Shown here: piece by piece, positions 33,901 to 36,855 of the stretch
Layout: every line of letters begins with the position of its first letter
Numbering within the stretch: position 1 is the first letter of the stretch
Assembly (NCBI GenBank): GCA_012064415.1
Contig: SSNU01000193.1
Span: 1-64,000 of the forward strand
Length of the DNA stretch: 64,000 nucleotides
Direction: 5' to 3'
From: Gyrodactylus bullatarudis
Lineage: Eukaryota > Platyhelminthes > Monogenea > Gyrodactylidea > Gyrodactylidae
Position numbers and translations under genes: made by a program
Notes under the pieces: model-generated
What the model saw: the letters and a program-made list of their open reading frames with translations, nothing else
What the model was told of the DNA's origin: nothing
Databases searched by the model: none

Positions 33901-34626
33901 TTAAGAGTGATTTTTTGAAAATGTAGTCAAATATTTGAAAAATATTTAGAACGTTTTTTTGAAAACCTATTTGCTGAGGTCTTAGAAAGAAATAAAATAA
34001 CTTTCTATCGTAAAACCGAGTAACAAGTTTAACAAACCATTCCGTTTACTTAAGACTATCAAGAGTAACAAGATTAACGGTAACATATACACTAGACTTG
34101 GATGAAATTTCGTAAAACTGATGAAACCGCCTATAACAAGCAGTATTAATAAAATATAGAGCGTCAATCAATTGAAATGACTTTTTTGCTCTCGGTCTAC
34201 AAGAGAGCGGTTTCCAAAAACTCATATCGACCAACATTCTATTCTGAATCTGATACCAACAACGATTTTTAAAAAACAGTATATTTTTCTTGAATTCATT
34301 TGCAAGTTATTTTTCTGTACAATCTATTTTAAAATAAATAGAACAGTAACTTTGCTAATTCTGCTATTTTGGAGATGATGGATAGAATTTTAATACGAAT
34401 TAGCCACTATAAATATCGTAAAAATTTTGCTAATTTTTCTGAGAAATACTGCTCTAGTCATAAATGATCTTAATCATAGAGGAATTGGGTAAAATAAGTA
34501 TTCTTGATAAATGAATTTCTTACTTGTTTCCATGACTAAAAGAATTCTTGTGTTAGAGTTTACTAGCTCGTTGACACGACTATTCATTTCCATATGATTG
34601 ATGTCGTAAGAGAGAACCACTGGCAT
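642..34626 (-). CDS. Giant modular gene of unknown function, 3' end beyond window
   Basis: I do not recognise this protein. Ten minus-strand exons were found: 34626-34524, 27704-27525, 27003-26722, 19518-19345, 18784-18650 (weak), 18282-17977, 6346-6140, 5518-5243, 4811-4611 and 950-642. The first starts with an ATG 19 nt after an AG acceptor. Every later exon begins with two bases completing a split codon and ends one base into the next, so all are symmetric 1-1 exons of 135-309 nt, each divisible by three. Donors are mostly GTAAGT-like. Most modules begin with a run resembling D-x-hydrophobic(4), then a basic residue, then a beta-rich stretch; cysteines are few. No signal peptide or membrane segment is seen in exon 1. 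No exon ends in a stop, so the gene continues left of base 1. Introns reach 11.6 kb and are full of transposons, so further exons may have been missed. Exon calls are by eye from ORF plus splice sites. Confidence 0.55.
1034..1215 (+). pseudogene. Non-LTR retrotransposon RT C-terminal scrap
   Basis: The frame from 1034 reads HEIAYTFKTYVRPVIEYCSA, then a stop where Trp is expected before NPKCDKWSRKIQS. This is the YVRPVxEYCSxxWNP motif that follows the RT domain of many LINEs. Two in-frame stops within 50 codons show it is dead. Confidence 0.55.
1357..3543 (+). mobile_element. Mutator-like (MULE) DNA transposon with long TIRs
   Basis: Inverted repeats of about 165 bp bound the element (about 1357-1511 and 3377-3543; shared landmarks include AGTAGCCCCAA, GGGAATAA and CGAATTCTGAAAATTTCAAC). 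Inside are the pieces of one broken transposase. An N-terminal FLYWCH-like zinc domain (1727-2002) has a C-x4-C pair and GHSC. A DDE segment (2238-2444) reads FVDDCHLKTNFNYVLLLASG, followed in another frame by FSDREKGLIKAVKSQLPKA. A SWIM finger (about 3030-3075) reads CSCDFMKTNGYPCSH. Several frameshifts and stops make it non-autonomous now. No clear 8-10 bp target duplication was found. Confidence 0.75.
2853..3290 (+). pseudogene. MULE transposase C-terminus with SWIM zinc finger
   Basis: This is the longest intact piece of the MULE transposase (145 codons). It carries the SWIM signature C-x-C-x(n)-C-x-H as CSCDFMKTNGYPCSH and a lysine/arginine-rich tail. In MULE and FAR1-like transposases SWIM follows the DDE core and takes part in DNA or protein binding. 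It sits just inside the right TIR. Confidence 0.7.
3556..4240. repeat. Foldback element, family F1 (copy 1)
   Basis: A nearly full-length palindrome. The left arm, starting GTTGATATGAAGTTGG, is repeated inverted at the right as far as CTTGATATCAATTAGC, and the inner arms mirror each other around GTGATCAAAAATTGATTTTC. No coding capacity. The same family recurs at 6.6, 13, 29, 35.8, 38.7 and 52 kb. It abuts the right end of the MULE. Confidence 0.65.
4241..4610. other. AT-rich intron sequence, nothing recognised
   Basis: This is intron of the giant minus-strand gene, downstream of exon 9 in gene orientation. No ORF, repeat arm or RNA motif was recognised. Confidence 0.4.
4611..4811 (-). CDS. 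Module exon 9 of the giant modular gene
   Basis: This 201-nt phase 1-1 exon lies between acceptor TTTTAG and donor GTAAGT. It reads SRELSIGEYFDGAPIMSF and ends DLYLYKSNI. It is a short-type module, somewhat divergent at its start. Confidence 0.5.
5128..5215. repeat. F1 foldback arm remnant
   Basis: The text AAAAATCTTCGAATTCTTG followed by ATGAAAAAAT and a terminal CATATTAATTATATAGCTTT matches the right-end half of the F1 foldback family. Only one decayed arm is left. Confidence 0.45.
5243..5518 (-). CDS. Module exon 8 of the giant modular gene
   Basis: This 276-nt phase 1-1 exon lies between acceptor TTTTAAG and donor GTGAGA. It opens LFNDIIYLVFNMGNRSVARK and ends VIDQFLKQNY. The opening matches the D-hydrophobic-strand-R pattern seen in exons 3 and 6. 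It contains a single cysteine. Confidence 0.55.
6140..6346 (-). CDS. Module exon 7 of the giant modular gene
   Basis: This 207-nt phase 1-1 exon lies between acceptor TATTTAAG and donor GTAAGA. It reads VITRVQIDQKDNTYFYLGAV and ends NQELIRSAC. It is a mid-length module. It is separated from exon 6 by 11.6 kb of intron that holds two LINE copies, foldbacks and an unclassified transposon-like gene. Confidence 0.5.
6637..7381. repeat. F1 foldback element, near-perfect palindrome (copy 2)
   Basis: The arms are almost identical. The same 65-66 codon open frame (MKMGIYEFYKIINFF...) can be read inward from both ends, at 6649-6846 on plus and 7167-7367 on minus, differing only by one extra isoleucine and one G/V change. 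The ends read AATTAATATGAAGATGGG and its complement before AATTAGCTTT. The open frames are by-products of the repeat, not genes. It lies in the intron upstream of exon 7 of the giant gene. Confidence 0.8.
7705..8048. repeat. Pair of direct repeats, about 80 bp each
   Basis: A block starting ATTGGTCTTAAAGTTGAAAA at 7705-7788 recurs at 7971-8048 with two or three differences (CCCTGCAC versus CCATGCAC; TACCC versus TACTC). About 180 bp of unrelated sequence separates them. Origin unknown; they may be subterminal repeats of a decayed element lying 5' of the LINE. Confidence 0.6.
8346..9630 (+). mobile_element. LINE (Jockey/CR1-like) reverse transcriptase, 5'-truncated
   Basis: The sequence encodes a non-LTR reverse transcriptase in three broken frames. 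Visible RT motifs in order are LRPISSLNIFASILD, GFLPGKNTSS, the catalytic DISKAFD (about 8613-8633), SGVPQGSTISPLLFNI, and FADDLMFVF. The C-terminal part (9019-9630) follows after a frameshift and includes AYKSLVLNNFDYL and a carboxy terminus ending SITLLYPDLH. The endonuclease half is missing, as usual for 5'-truncated LINE insertions. A stop near 8592 and a frameshift near 9000 show it is inactive. A sister copy lies at 12.2-13.0 kb in the opposite orientation. Confidence 0.8.
9861..10095 (+). pseudogene. Tc1/mariner-type DDE transposase C-terminal remnant
   Basis: The frame reads VLRLAPYSFLLNPIELIWSVF, the PYSxxLNPIExxW signature that precedes the last catalytic acid in Tc1-related DDE_3 transposases. 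A frameshift follows, then KKLSEVRPEILRYNRDQG and HRLRHLETIATACFDVCTE in another frame, ending at a stop. Only the last third of the protein survives. Confidence 0.65.
10315..10645. repeat. Small foldback/MITE with TTCCAGAAGCATG arms
   Basis: Arms of about 80 bp at 10315-10395 and 10556-10640 are inverted copies (CATGCTTCTGGAAT versus TTCCAGAAGCATGG; shared inner text AAATATAATCCCACC versus GGTGGAATTATATTT). A further single arm of this family is at about 21045-21120. No coding capacity. Confidence 0.55.
10915..11308. repeat. Foldback MITE, family F2
   Basis: Inverted arms of about 130 bp (10915-11050 and 11175-11308) match almost base for base, from GATATTGACAAAAAGTGTAT at the outer end to ATAACTATTTATGATTTG at the inner end. 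The 120-bp centre contains short diverged internal repeats (AAATAGGTTTTTACAATAAT and similar) and a run of nine C at 11166-11174. No ORF. Confidence 0.7.
11309..12186. other. AT-rich intron, nothing coding recognised
   Basis: This is part of the 11.6-kb intron between exons 6 and 7 of the giant gene. A short stretch near 11515-11550 (CCTTCCAAATAGACATGTAA) is an inverted echo of 7545-7605, which hints at another decayed element pair. Nothing else was recognised. Confidence 0.35.
12187..12983 (-). mobile_element. LINE RT 3' fragment, sister of the 8.3-9.6 kb copy
   Basis: On the minus strand the sequence starts inside the RT at ENIEGVLLKFADDLKFVLKV and continues in one 238-codon frame to SLLYSNLH. 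It closely parallels the other copy (for example NSLDILKIN, CGLPATLLESLLLPGEIVS, GLNPLWLRRYAIIVKTFI, NNLSSIKSIMSHIRSKLDYT). It is 5'-truncated at about 12983, as expected of target-primed reverse transcription. The C-terminal frame is intact here but broken in the other copy. Confidence 0.8.
12985..13420. repeat. F1 foldback, partial copy (one arm and centre)
   Basis: The right end reads CGATCTTCATATTAATTAGC, and the centre has AAAATCAACTTTTGATCACT and AACTCAAAGTTCAAAAAAC, all shared with the full F1 elements. The left arm is decayed or missing, apparently at the junction with the LINE truncation point. Confidence 0.55.
13421..13862. other. AT-rich spacer, nothing recognised
   Basis: The only landmark is the perfect palindrome CGAAAAAAAATTTTTTCG at about 13567. 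A 66-codon frame at 13750-13950 has no recognisable features and overlaps the start of the next ORF. Confidence 0.3.
13863..15479 (+). pseudogene. Unclassified transposon-like protein, two frameshifts
   Basis: Three overlapping open frames (13863-14465, 14486-14824, 14778-15479) make one broken protein of roughly 530 residues. The N-terminal third has a cysteine cluster (KCRCALTSSCKCNKN). The last third has LQVLKCDGTNVNVG, GRPVTCVLCSLHKIEIMLR, SGPNTFTGPIGKA, MTTDQKYLFSIAQMVSVGY and ARWMTTASRILRFYVS. From memory, this CDGTxxN ... LHxxExxxR ... RWxTTAxRxLRxYVS pattern occurs in an uncharacterised, multi-copy family in invertebrates. That copy number and the decay here suggest a mobile element. 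A DDE-type nuclease is possible but not shown. No TIRs were located. Confidence 0.5.
15800..16121 (-). pseudogene. piggyBac transposase C-terminal scrap
   Basis: The minus-strand frame from 16121 reads PDIVKNYNKNMGNVDKFDML, then KKWYMKVFHWILNASLVNGW. This is the piggyBac motif NMGxVDxxD, holding the third catalytic aspartate, followed by the conserved WY...F.W..N segment. It matches the full piggyBac at 30-32 kb in layout but not closely in sequence, so it is a different lineage. No C-terminal cysteine-rich domain is visible. Confidence 0.65.
16122..16571. other. AT-rich spacer, nothing recognised
   Basis: No credible coding sequence, repeat arm or RNA motif was seen between the piggyBac scrap and the Tc1 element. 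Confidence 0.3.
16572..17667 (-). mobile_element. Tc1-like element with TIRs, interrupted by assembly gap
   Basis: Inverted repeats of about 64 bp start CCTTTTTCGATTCATTTTG at 16572 and end with the complement at 17667. Each end is flanked by TA, the Tc1/mariner target duplication. The minus strand at 17434-17369 starts a transposase, MPKHEPCIRKRVLELYRNGE, an N-terminal helix-turn-helix typical of Tc1-like proteins. The rest falls in the run of N. The total of 1096 bp is short for an intact element unless the gap size is only nominal. Confidence 0.65.
16824..17367. other. Assembly gap (544 N)
   Basis: Bases 16824-17367 are all N. The gap falls between the TIRs of a Tc1-like element, so unresolved transposon sequence is the likely cause. 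Open frames running through it are meaningless. Confidence 0.98.
17977..18282 (-). CDS. Module exon 6 of the giant modular gene
   Basis: This 306-nt phase 1-1 exon lies between acceptor TATTTAG and donor GTATGT. It opens LEGDFAILKFDGSNRRIAYL, closely following the module pattern of exon 3, and ends FARDMGMKR. It is a long-type module (about 102 residues) with no cysteine. The Tc1 element with the assembly gap lies immediately downstream in its intron. Confidence 0.55.
18375..18535 (+). pseudogene. Penelope-like GIY-YIG C-terminal scrap
   Basis: The plus frame reads FLKNTLFQANPSYPPKMKAD, then ALNKAEAHFIKKLNPALCKQ, then a break. The E-A-x-F/Y-I-KKLNPxLxxQ pattern is the last alpha-helical part of the GIY-YIG endonuclease domain in Penelope-like elements. 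A sister scrap lies at 35.2-35.5 kb. A short CT repeat follows at about 18546. Confidence 0.5.
18650..18784 (-). CDS. Possible module exon 5 of the giant modular gene
   Basis: A 135-nt open stretch (MFNASSFSTLPKRSSSLHF... to SDAYRIEI) lies between an AAG acceptor and a weak GTCAGT donor, and keeps phase 1 on both sides. It lacks the usual opening pattern and the donor is poor. It may instead be an intronic ORF or an old transposon piece. Confidence 0.3.
19345..19518 (-). CDS. Module exon 4 of the giant modular gene
   Basis: This 174-nt phase 1-1 exon ends in a GTAAGT donor. It begins NMFEDDEDVYIMAFAERKLV and ends MMPHIEKAI. It is a short-type module (about 58 residues) with the same acidic-hydrophobic-basic opening as its neighbours. 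A Penelope-like element starts just upstream of it in gene orientation (19.55 kb). Confidence 0.5.
19552..20779 (+). mobile_element. Penelope-like retroelement, RT 3' half plus GIY-YIG endonuclease
   Basis: The 336-codon frame 19769-20779 carries the Penelope RT box FRYMDDTFITM (about 19894) and the thumb SLAFLDVKLIRNEDGTIK with GRMLNFNSFVPEKIKRGLIR. A linker follows, then a GIY-YIG endonuclease: VVYKFKCPCNAEYIGQTIRS (about 20500-20560), LEERVDEHL, AIREHLKN and AEAYLSNHHKPNLCIQ. A spaced C-x-C just before the YIG core is typical of endonuclease-bearing Penelope elements. The RT fingers upstream of 19769 are frameshifted, with a degenerate PxxPxLA box. A hammerhead motif lies 114 bp after the stop. 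Inactive copy. Confidence 0.85.
20893..20934 (+). ncRNA. Hammerhead ribozyme motif downstream of Penelope-like ORF
   Basis: Stem I is UCACA (20893-20897) with UGUGA (20930-20934). The core is CUGAUGA (20898-20904). Stem II is short (G20905 with C20912). GAA follows (20913-20915). Stem III is AUAA (20916-20919) with UUAU (20925-20928), then U17 at 20929, the expected cleavage position. Penelope-like elements are known to carry minimal hammerheads in their terminal repeats. The very short, nearly self-complementary stem III fits the dimer-acting minimal type. Confidence 0.65.
21045..21120. repeat. Single arm of the TTCCAGAAGCAT MITE family
   Basis: The sequence ATTTTATTCCAGAAGCATAA followed by GATGGGATTATGTTGAAATA matches the right arm of the MITE at 10.3-10.6 kb. 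No inverted partner was found nearby. Confidence 0.5.
21291..23245. mobile_element. Tigger/pogo-type remnant inside a 535-bp inverted repeat
   Basis: Arms at about 21291-21825 and 22711-23245 are inverted copies: GGTGAGTTAC...CTTACCCACTCTGCTC at the left outer end, AATTTCTTAGCTTT...AGCTC at the inner end, with a few substitutions and small indels. The 885-bp centre holds a minus-strand DDE_1 fragment (22351-22103): GFKRNKTWLTAVFRCNAVGD, ILGKAENPRCFRQ, TSEIFSKHLMAWDRAL. This is the Tigger pattern of KxRLTxxxxCNAxGxK, xxGKxxxPRCF and F..WL..LD. Typical Tigger TIRs are only a few tens of bases, so the long arms are unusual. Confidence 0.65.
22103..22351 (-). pseudogene. Tigger-like DDE_1 transposase fragment
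   Basis: This 82-codon frame covers the first part of a CENP-B/jerky-type DDE_1 nuclease: NKTWLTAVFRCNAVGDKRKL corresponds to the conserved RLT..LC.NA.G block, and NPRCFRQ to the GK..NPR.F block. The DNA-binding domain and later catalytic residues are missing. It sits between long inverted arms. Confidence 0.65.
23246..24711. other. Intron sequence, only an unrecognised 65-codon frame
   Basis: A plus-strand frame at 23308-23505 (SSLKPWEKDLPTKYEKLTTL... to VKEVNTEIC) looks protein-like, but I do not recognise it and see no supporting splice context. A block near 23692 (GGAATTCGTTATTGATTTTT) is repeated at about 24860. A short CATA microsatellite is near 23757. Confidence 0.3.
24712..25220. 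repeat. MITE with about 70-bp TIRs
   Basis: The left end (ACCCCAATTTTCCTATGAAA at 24712) is mirrored at the right end (TTTCATAGGAAAATTGGGGT at about 25217). The inner arm text TCATCATAGATCTACTTA and AAGTAGAACAAGTTTT is also mirrored. There is a poly-A tract just inside the right arm. No coding capacity. Confidence 0.65.
25221..26721. other. AT-rich intron, nothing coding recognised
   Basis: Near 25378-25410 the text ACGACCTCCGGTAACGAGAG followed by GATTAA resembles 57603-57625 and may be the end of a piggyBac-related MITE with a TTAA edge. Nothing else was recognised. Confidence 0.3.
26722..27003 (-). CDS. Module exon 3 of the giant modular gene
   Basis: This 282-nt phase 1-1 exon lies between acceptor TTTCCAG and donor GTAAGT. 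It opens LIEDEIFLIDEANSQRIFLV, the clearest example of the module's starting pattern (acidic residues, a hydrophobic strand, then an arginine), and ends VARLWGFNE. It contains two cysteines in the body plus one in CDYFVK. It is a long-type module (about 94 residues). Confidence 0.55.
27525..27704 (-). CDS. Module exon 2 of the giant modular gene
   Basis: The acceptor TTCCAG and donor GTAAGC bound a 180-nt phase 1-1 exon. It reads EARYLLNINNKTYNLRTAHY, then an acidic RDEEKN turn, then IVIINAINV, ending near FDYFHSIGQKT. The alternation of strand-like hydrophobic runs with charged turns suggests a beta-rich module. No known family is recognised. Confidence 0.5.
27950..28145 (-). repeat. Possible tRNA-derived SINE
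   Basis: On the minus strand, from about 28142, the text GACCTAGTGGTTAGAAGCGT then TGCTTCACAACGAGGAATCC resembles the 5' half of a tRNA, with an A-box-like TAGTGGTTAGAAGCG and a degenerate B-box-like GAGGAATCC. About 130 bp of unrelated sequence follows. No second copy was seen in the window, so the call is weak. Confidence 0.35.
28301..28516 (-). other. Unrecognised open frame, origin uncertain
   Basis: A 71-codon frame (SQKEIFYRLEKISHLRYGSF... LLERNSINPGFKSHFGMTQT) reads like real protein. It could end at a GTATCT donor in phase 2, which does not fit the phase-1 rule of the surrounding gene. It is more likely a transposon scrap than an exon. Confidence 0.25.
28916..29015 (+). pseudogene. 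Penelope-like GIY-YIG scrap
   Basis: The frame reads YASYIDCNIRKLSTRSHNDL, which parallels SYIGRTIRKLSTRCHDHL in the Penelope-like element at 41.7 kb. It covers only the core helix of the endonuclease and runs into a foldback arm. Confidence 0.55.
29022..29098. repeat. F1 foldback single arm
   Basis: AAAGCTAATTGATATGAAGT then GGGAATCTATCATTTTTACG matches the outer arm of the F1 family. It sits exactly at the 3' break of the mariner, so it may have caused that truncation. Confidence 0.55.
29100..29892 (-). mobile_element. mariner transposase, truncated and frameshifted
   Basis: On the minus strand the protein starts MSMNISNLFDTKDFRKIIAY. It continues with a helix-turn-helix ending DDEVRSGPPSE (the mariner GRPSE region), then a stop, then HELNDAQKKKRVECVKRLLH, the first catalytic box YIVTTDKKWIYL, and VMLTVFWTMKGIVHYELLDY. 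In another frame comes VTFLQDNARPHLGKDVKKFF, where DNARPH holds the second catalytic aspartate. The last catalytic region is missing because the copy ends at a foldback arm near 29100. Inactive. Confidence 0.8.
30086..32436 (-). mobile_element. Complete piggyBac-type transposon with TTAA target sites
   Basis: TTAA at 30082-30085 and at 32437-32440 flank the element. The ends match as TIRs: CCCTTTCGATGCCG at the left and CGGCACCGAAAGGG (inverted) at the right, 13 of 14 bases. Subterminal palindromic GGACATATATGTCC blocks occur near both ends (about 30218 and 32075). One transposase occupies the minus strand. The intact ends and nearly intact gene suggest fairly recent activity. Confidence 0.88.
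30316..32057 (-). CDS. piggyBac transposase with a 34-nt intron and one frameshift
   Basis: The start is ATG 32057 (MDSEATYKESRKGDFWQVV). An acidic N-terminus (NSDEELEEIEDQ) is followed by the DDE_Tnp_1_7 domain: SVDEQMVLFKG holds the first catalytic Asp, ILCFDNYFTSLKLQ the second, and NKSMGGVDLFDSFMSRY the third. A cysteine-rich C-terminal domain follows (CSICKRKISTYCITC, then C-x4-EESC). A one-base frameshift falls at a run of eight T at 31798-31805; it could be a mutation, a sequencing error or programmed slippage. Between KNW and YFAIFQW a 34-nt GTAAG...TTTTAG intron (30767-30734) restores the frame. At about 570 residues it matches the usual piggyBac length. Confidence 0.8.
32441..33142. 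other. Intron sequence, nothing recognised
   Basis: No coding sequence or repeat arm was recognised between the piggyBac and the small foldback at 33.1 kb. Confidence 0.3.
33143..33325. repeat. Small foldback (about 180 bp)
   Basis: AGTAAAAATATTTCTATTGA at the left is inverted at the right end, and CGAATATTATCCCCTAATTA is mirrored by TAATTAGGGGCTAAATATTC. The centre is about 60 bp. No ORF. Confidence 0.6.
33728..33990. repeat. piggyBac-like MITE, one end (family P1)
   Basis: It starts TTAACCCTTCATCTCCCATT then GTTCCACCAGTGGAACAC, matching the inverted right end of the P1 element at 49.1-49.5 kb. Inner text TAGAAAGGAAATTTATTAAG is also shared. The TTAA edge points to piggyBac-type mobilisation. 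Confidence 0.6.
34524..34626 (-). CDS. First coding exon of the giant modular gene
   Basis: The exon starts at ATG 34626 (MPVVLSYDINHMEMNS...), shortly after the acceptor TTTGCAG, so an upstream non-coding exon is implied. It ends MET in phase 1 before GTAAGA. It encodes only 34 residues with no signal sequence. The next exon found is almost 7 kb away, across a piggyBac and a mariner, so exons may be missing between them. Confidence 0.4.
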
Positions 34627-35204
34627 CTTGGTTTTTCATTACTGCAAACATTAGTCGAAAATAAAGCTAGCAATTTTTCACTAAAAACTTGGTCATGTAG
34701 TCCAATTGTTGAATGATTTTCAAAGTAATTTGAAAATTGTAATGAATATTGTACACATTTAACTTACTTAGTAAATCAAAAATCTTGAAAAATTAGAAAA
34801 AAATTGTTTAAAAATAAAATTCTAGAAAGAAAATACGAATTTAGCTATTTTTTGTAAATGCGCAAGACAATTGTAGGAACGGGAAAACAAATCAATATTT
34901 TGTAAATTTTTCTTCTCAAATATTTGAGCGAATTTTAGGAATGATAAAAAATTTCTTGTGCTTTTCAAGCAAAAAGATTTTTCTCATCAATTTAAAAATA
35001 AATTTTTAATGTATGTGCTAAAGTTAAGATTCATATTTTTATGCTTTTCAGCATTGTTCCTTTCGATTAAGAATGAGCAGGGCATTTTCTACTAGCTAGA
35101 AATACGAGTTGACATTCCTGTTCAAACTAACTACAAAATATGCATTACCAGTCGGAAATATCAAAAAGAAAAAATACAACAGGTAGAGCAACTTCAGCAT
35201 CCTG

Positions 35205-35540
35205 TTTCAAACAAACCCTAGTGACCCGCGCAAGATGAAAGTAGATTCCTTGGACATAGCTGAGGTCCTCTTCATTAAGAAATTGAATCCAGTCTTATGT
35301 AAACAGAAGGTTCTTGCAACAAAGCTAGAACTTACTGGTAAAAGTCGATTTACAAACAAAAGTAAGCTTGAAAGAGCGGCAAAGCTAAAGATTTTCCTAT
35401 TGCTAGTTCAACTCAGAAACAAAATGGAAATAAAGAGCAAGAACTACATACGTCTCTTAAAAGAATCCCTAAGCAACAAAGTCTTCTTCGTACAATCTTG
35501 TCTTCTAACTCTAAACTTTATTCTTAATTGAAGTCAGTTG
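35205..35540 (+). pseudogene. Penelope-like GIY-YIG C-terminal scrap (second copy)
   Basis: The frame reads KMKVDSLDIAEVLFIKKLNP then VLCKQKVLATKLELTGKSRF, sister to the scrap at 18.4 kb. After a basic stretch the frame ends without a recognisable domain. Upstream RT sequence is absent. Confidence 0.5.
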
Positions 35541-35779
35541 AAGTTTTATCGTGAATGTCTTAAAAGAAACTACATCTCATTTTAATCAACTCTAATCTTC
35601 TGCCCCAACAACAATTATGATTGAGAATGAAAGTGCAAATACAGAAAAGTCAACGGTAGTTGATAATAGAATTAGTTTTCAACCTTTAATTTGTAGCATA
35701 GGAAATTTGAAGAAGGCTGTACCTGCAAATGGTAAAAGAGGTAGAAAACGTAGAGTGGGCAACCAACATTGGACAGATT

Positions 35780-36062
35780 GAATTTTGATCATTTTCGGAA
35801 AATTTTGATGATCGAAAATCTCAAAAAAATGACAGATTTTTCTAAAGTTTTCTTATCTTATTGTGGTTCTAGAAATTCACTTTTGATCCCTTTCTCACTT
35901 TGAAATGAACAACATTTTTCGACTCAAAGTTCAAAAAAATTGAAGTTTGGCGCTAACTCTGGACTCAAATCGTGAAAATGGGTCTCATGATCCAGATTCC
36001 AAAAATCTTGATCAAACTCGAATTCTTGACGAAAAATTGAGAATTTTGTAAAAACCTTTGAC
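35780..36062. repeat. F1 foldback, partial copy
   Basis: The block shares TCACTTTTGATCCCTTTCTC, GACTCAAAGTTCAAAAAAAT and AAATCTTGATCAAACTCGAA with F1 elements. Only the right half is preserved. Confidence 0.5.
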
Positions 36063-36780
36063 CGGTGAAACACGAAAACCTTGAATTATCCTTGTATAAT
36101 TCTACTCAATACTATTGAGTCAGTAGTAATGATATAAAACTATTTACTCTTTTGTACACGATTCCTATCGACCTATAAGAATAAACGACCCTGATCAGCC
36201 AATAAGATCAATGGAGGTTGATTTGTTTAATCATATTTCTCTGTGTACACTTCGTGTTTAGTCATCAAAAACTATGAATCTTTCCTTATCCTATCTCATG
36301 TACATTCTATTAGCCTTTTCTGTTATATCTCATTGTTACACAAATAATACAGTCCACATTCAATACATGTACCCTGATTGGTTTACCAAAGTAAAATCTA
36401 ATCTCCATCCAAAAAAAATTCTATTGGAATTCTTGATTTCTATATTCTAATATATAATATGGTCTAGTTGGATTTACCAATTCCAAACTTTTTACAATGG
36501 AATAGTTTTCGAGCACAGTCAATCACCAAGAGAGTTTAAGGAATAGTGAAATCAAAAATCAGACGTAGAGTTTAAAGGAGTCACTGGAATGCTATGCTCT
36601 ATTCGATGGTATATAACACATCCATGTATTTCACTCAGGGTCTCAAAATTGAAGTATGGGACGGGCAATTAAGTCATATAAAAGTAAAAAATCATGATTT
36701 CTTACAATTTGTAAATTACAATACAGTATGATAAATCGTGTTCATTTTGGAGAAAAAATCGTATATAACAGCATATTAAT

Positions 36781-36786
36781 TTTATT
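36781..36786 (-). terminator. Polyadenylation signal of the ZU5/UPA-like gene
   Basis: AATAAA on the minus strand lies 69 nt after the TGA at 36858-36856. It supports the reading that the stop codon there is the true end of the gene. Confidence 0.55.
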
Positions 36787-36855
36787 CAATAAAAAATCAA
36801 TACATTTTAACTTAGAAATAAATTTTACAATGAATTTTATAAGAACAGAAAAAAT

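Noticed and set aside
34046..34237. Minus-strand frame MLVDMSFWKPLSCRPRAK... considered as an exon of the giant gene
   Set aside because: Entry in phase 1 from the nearest acceptor gives an immediate stop. Nearby text (CAAGAGTAACAAGATTAAC) repeats at 27.3 kb, so it is probably repeat-derived.
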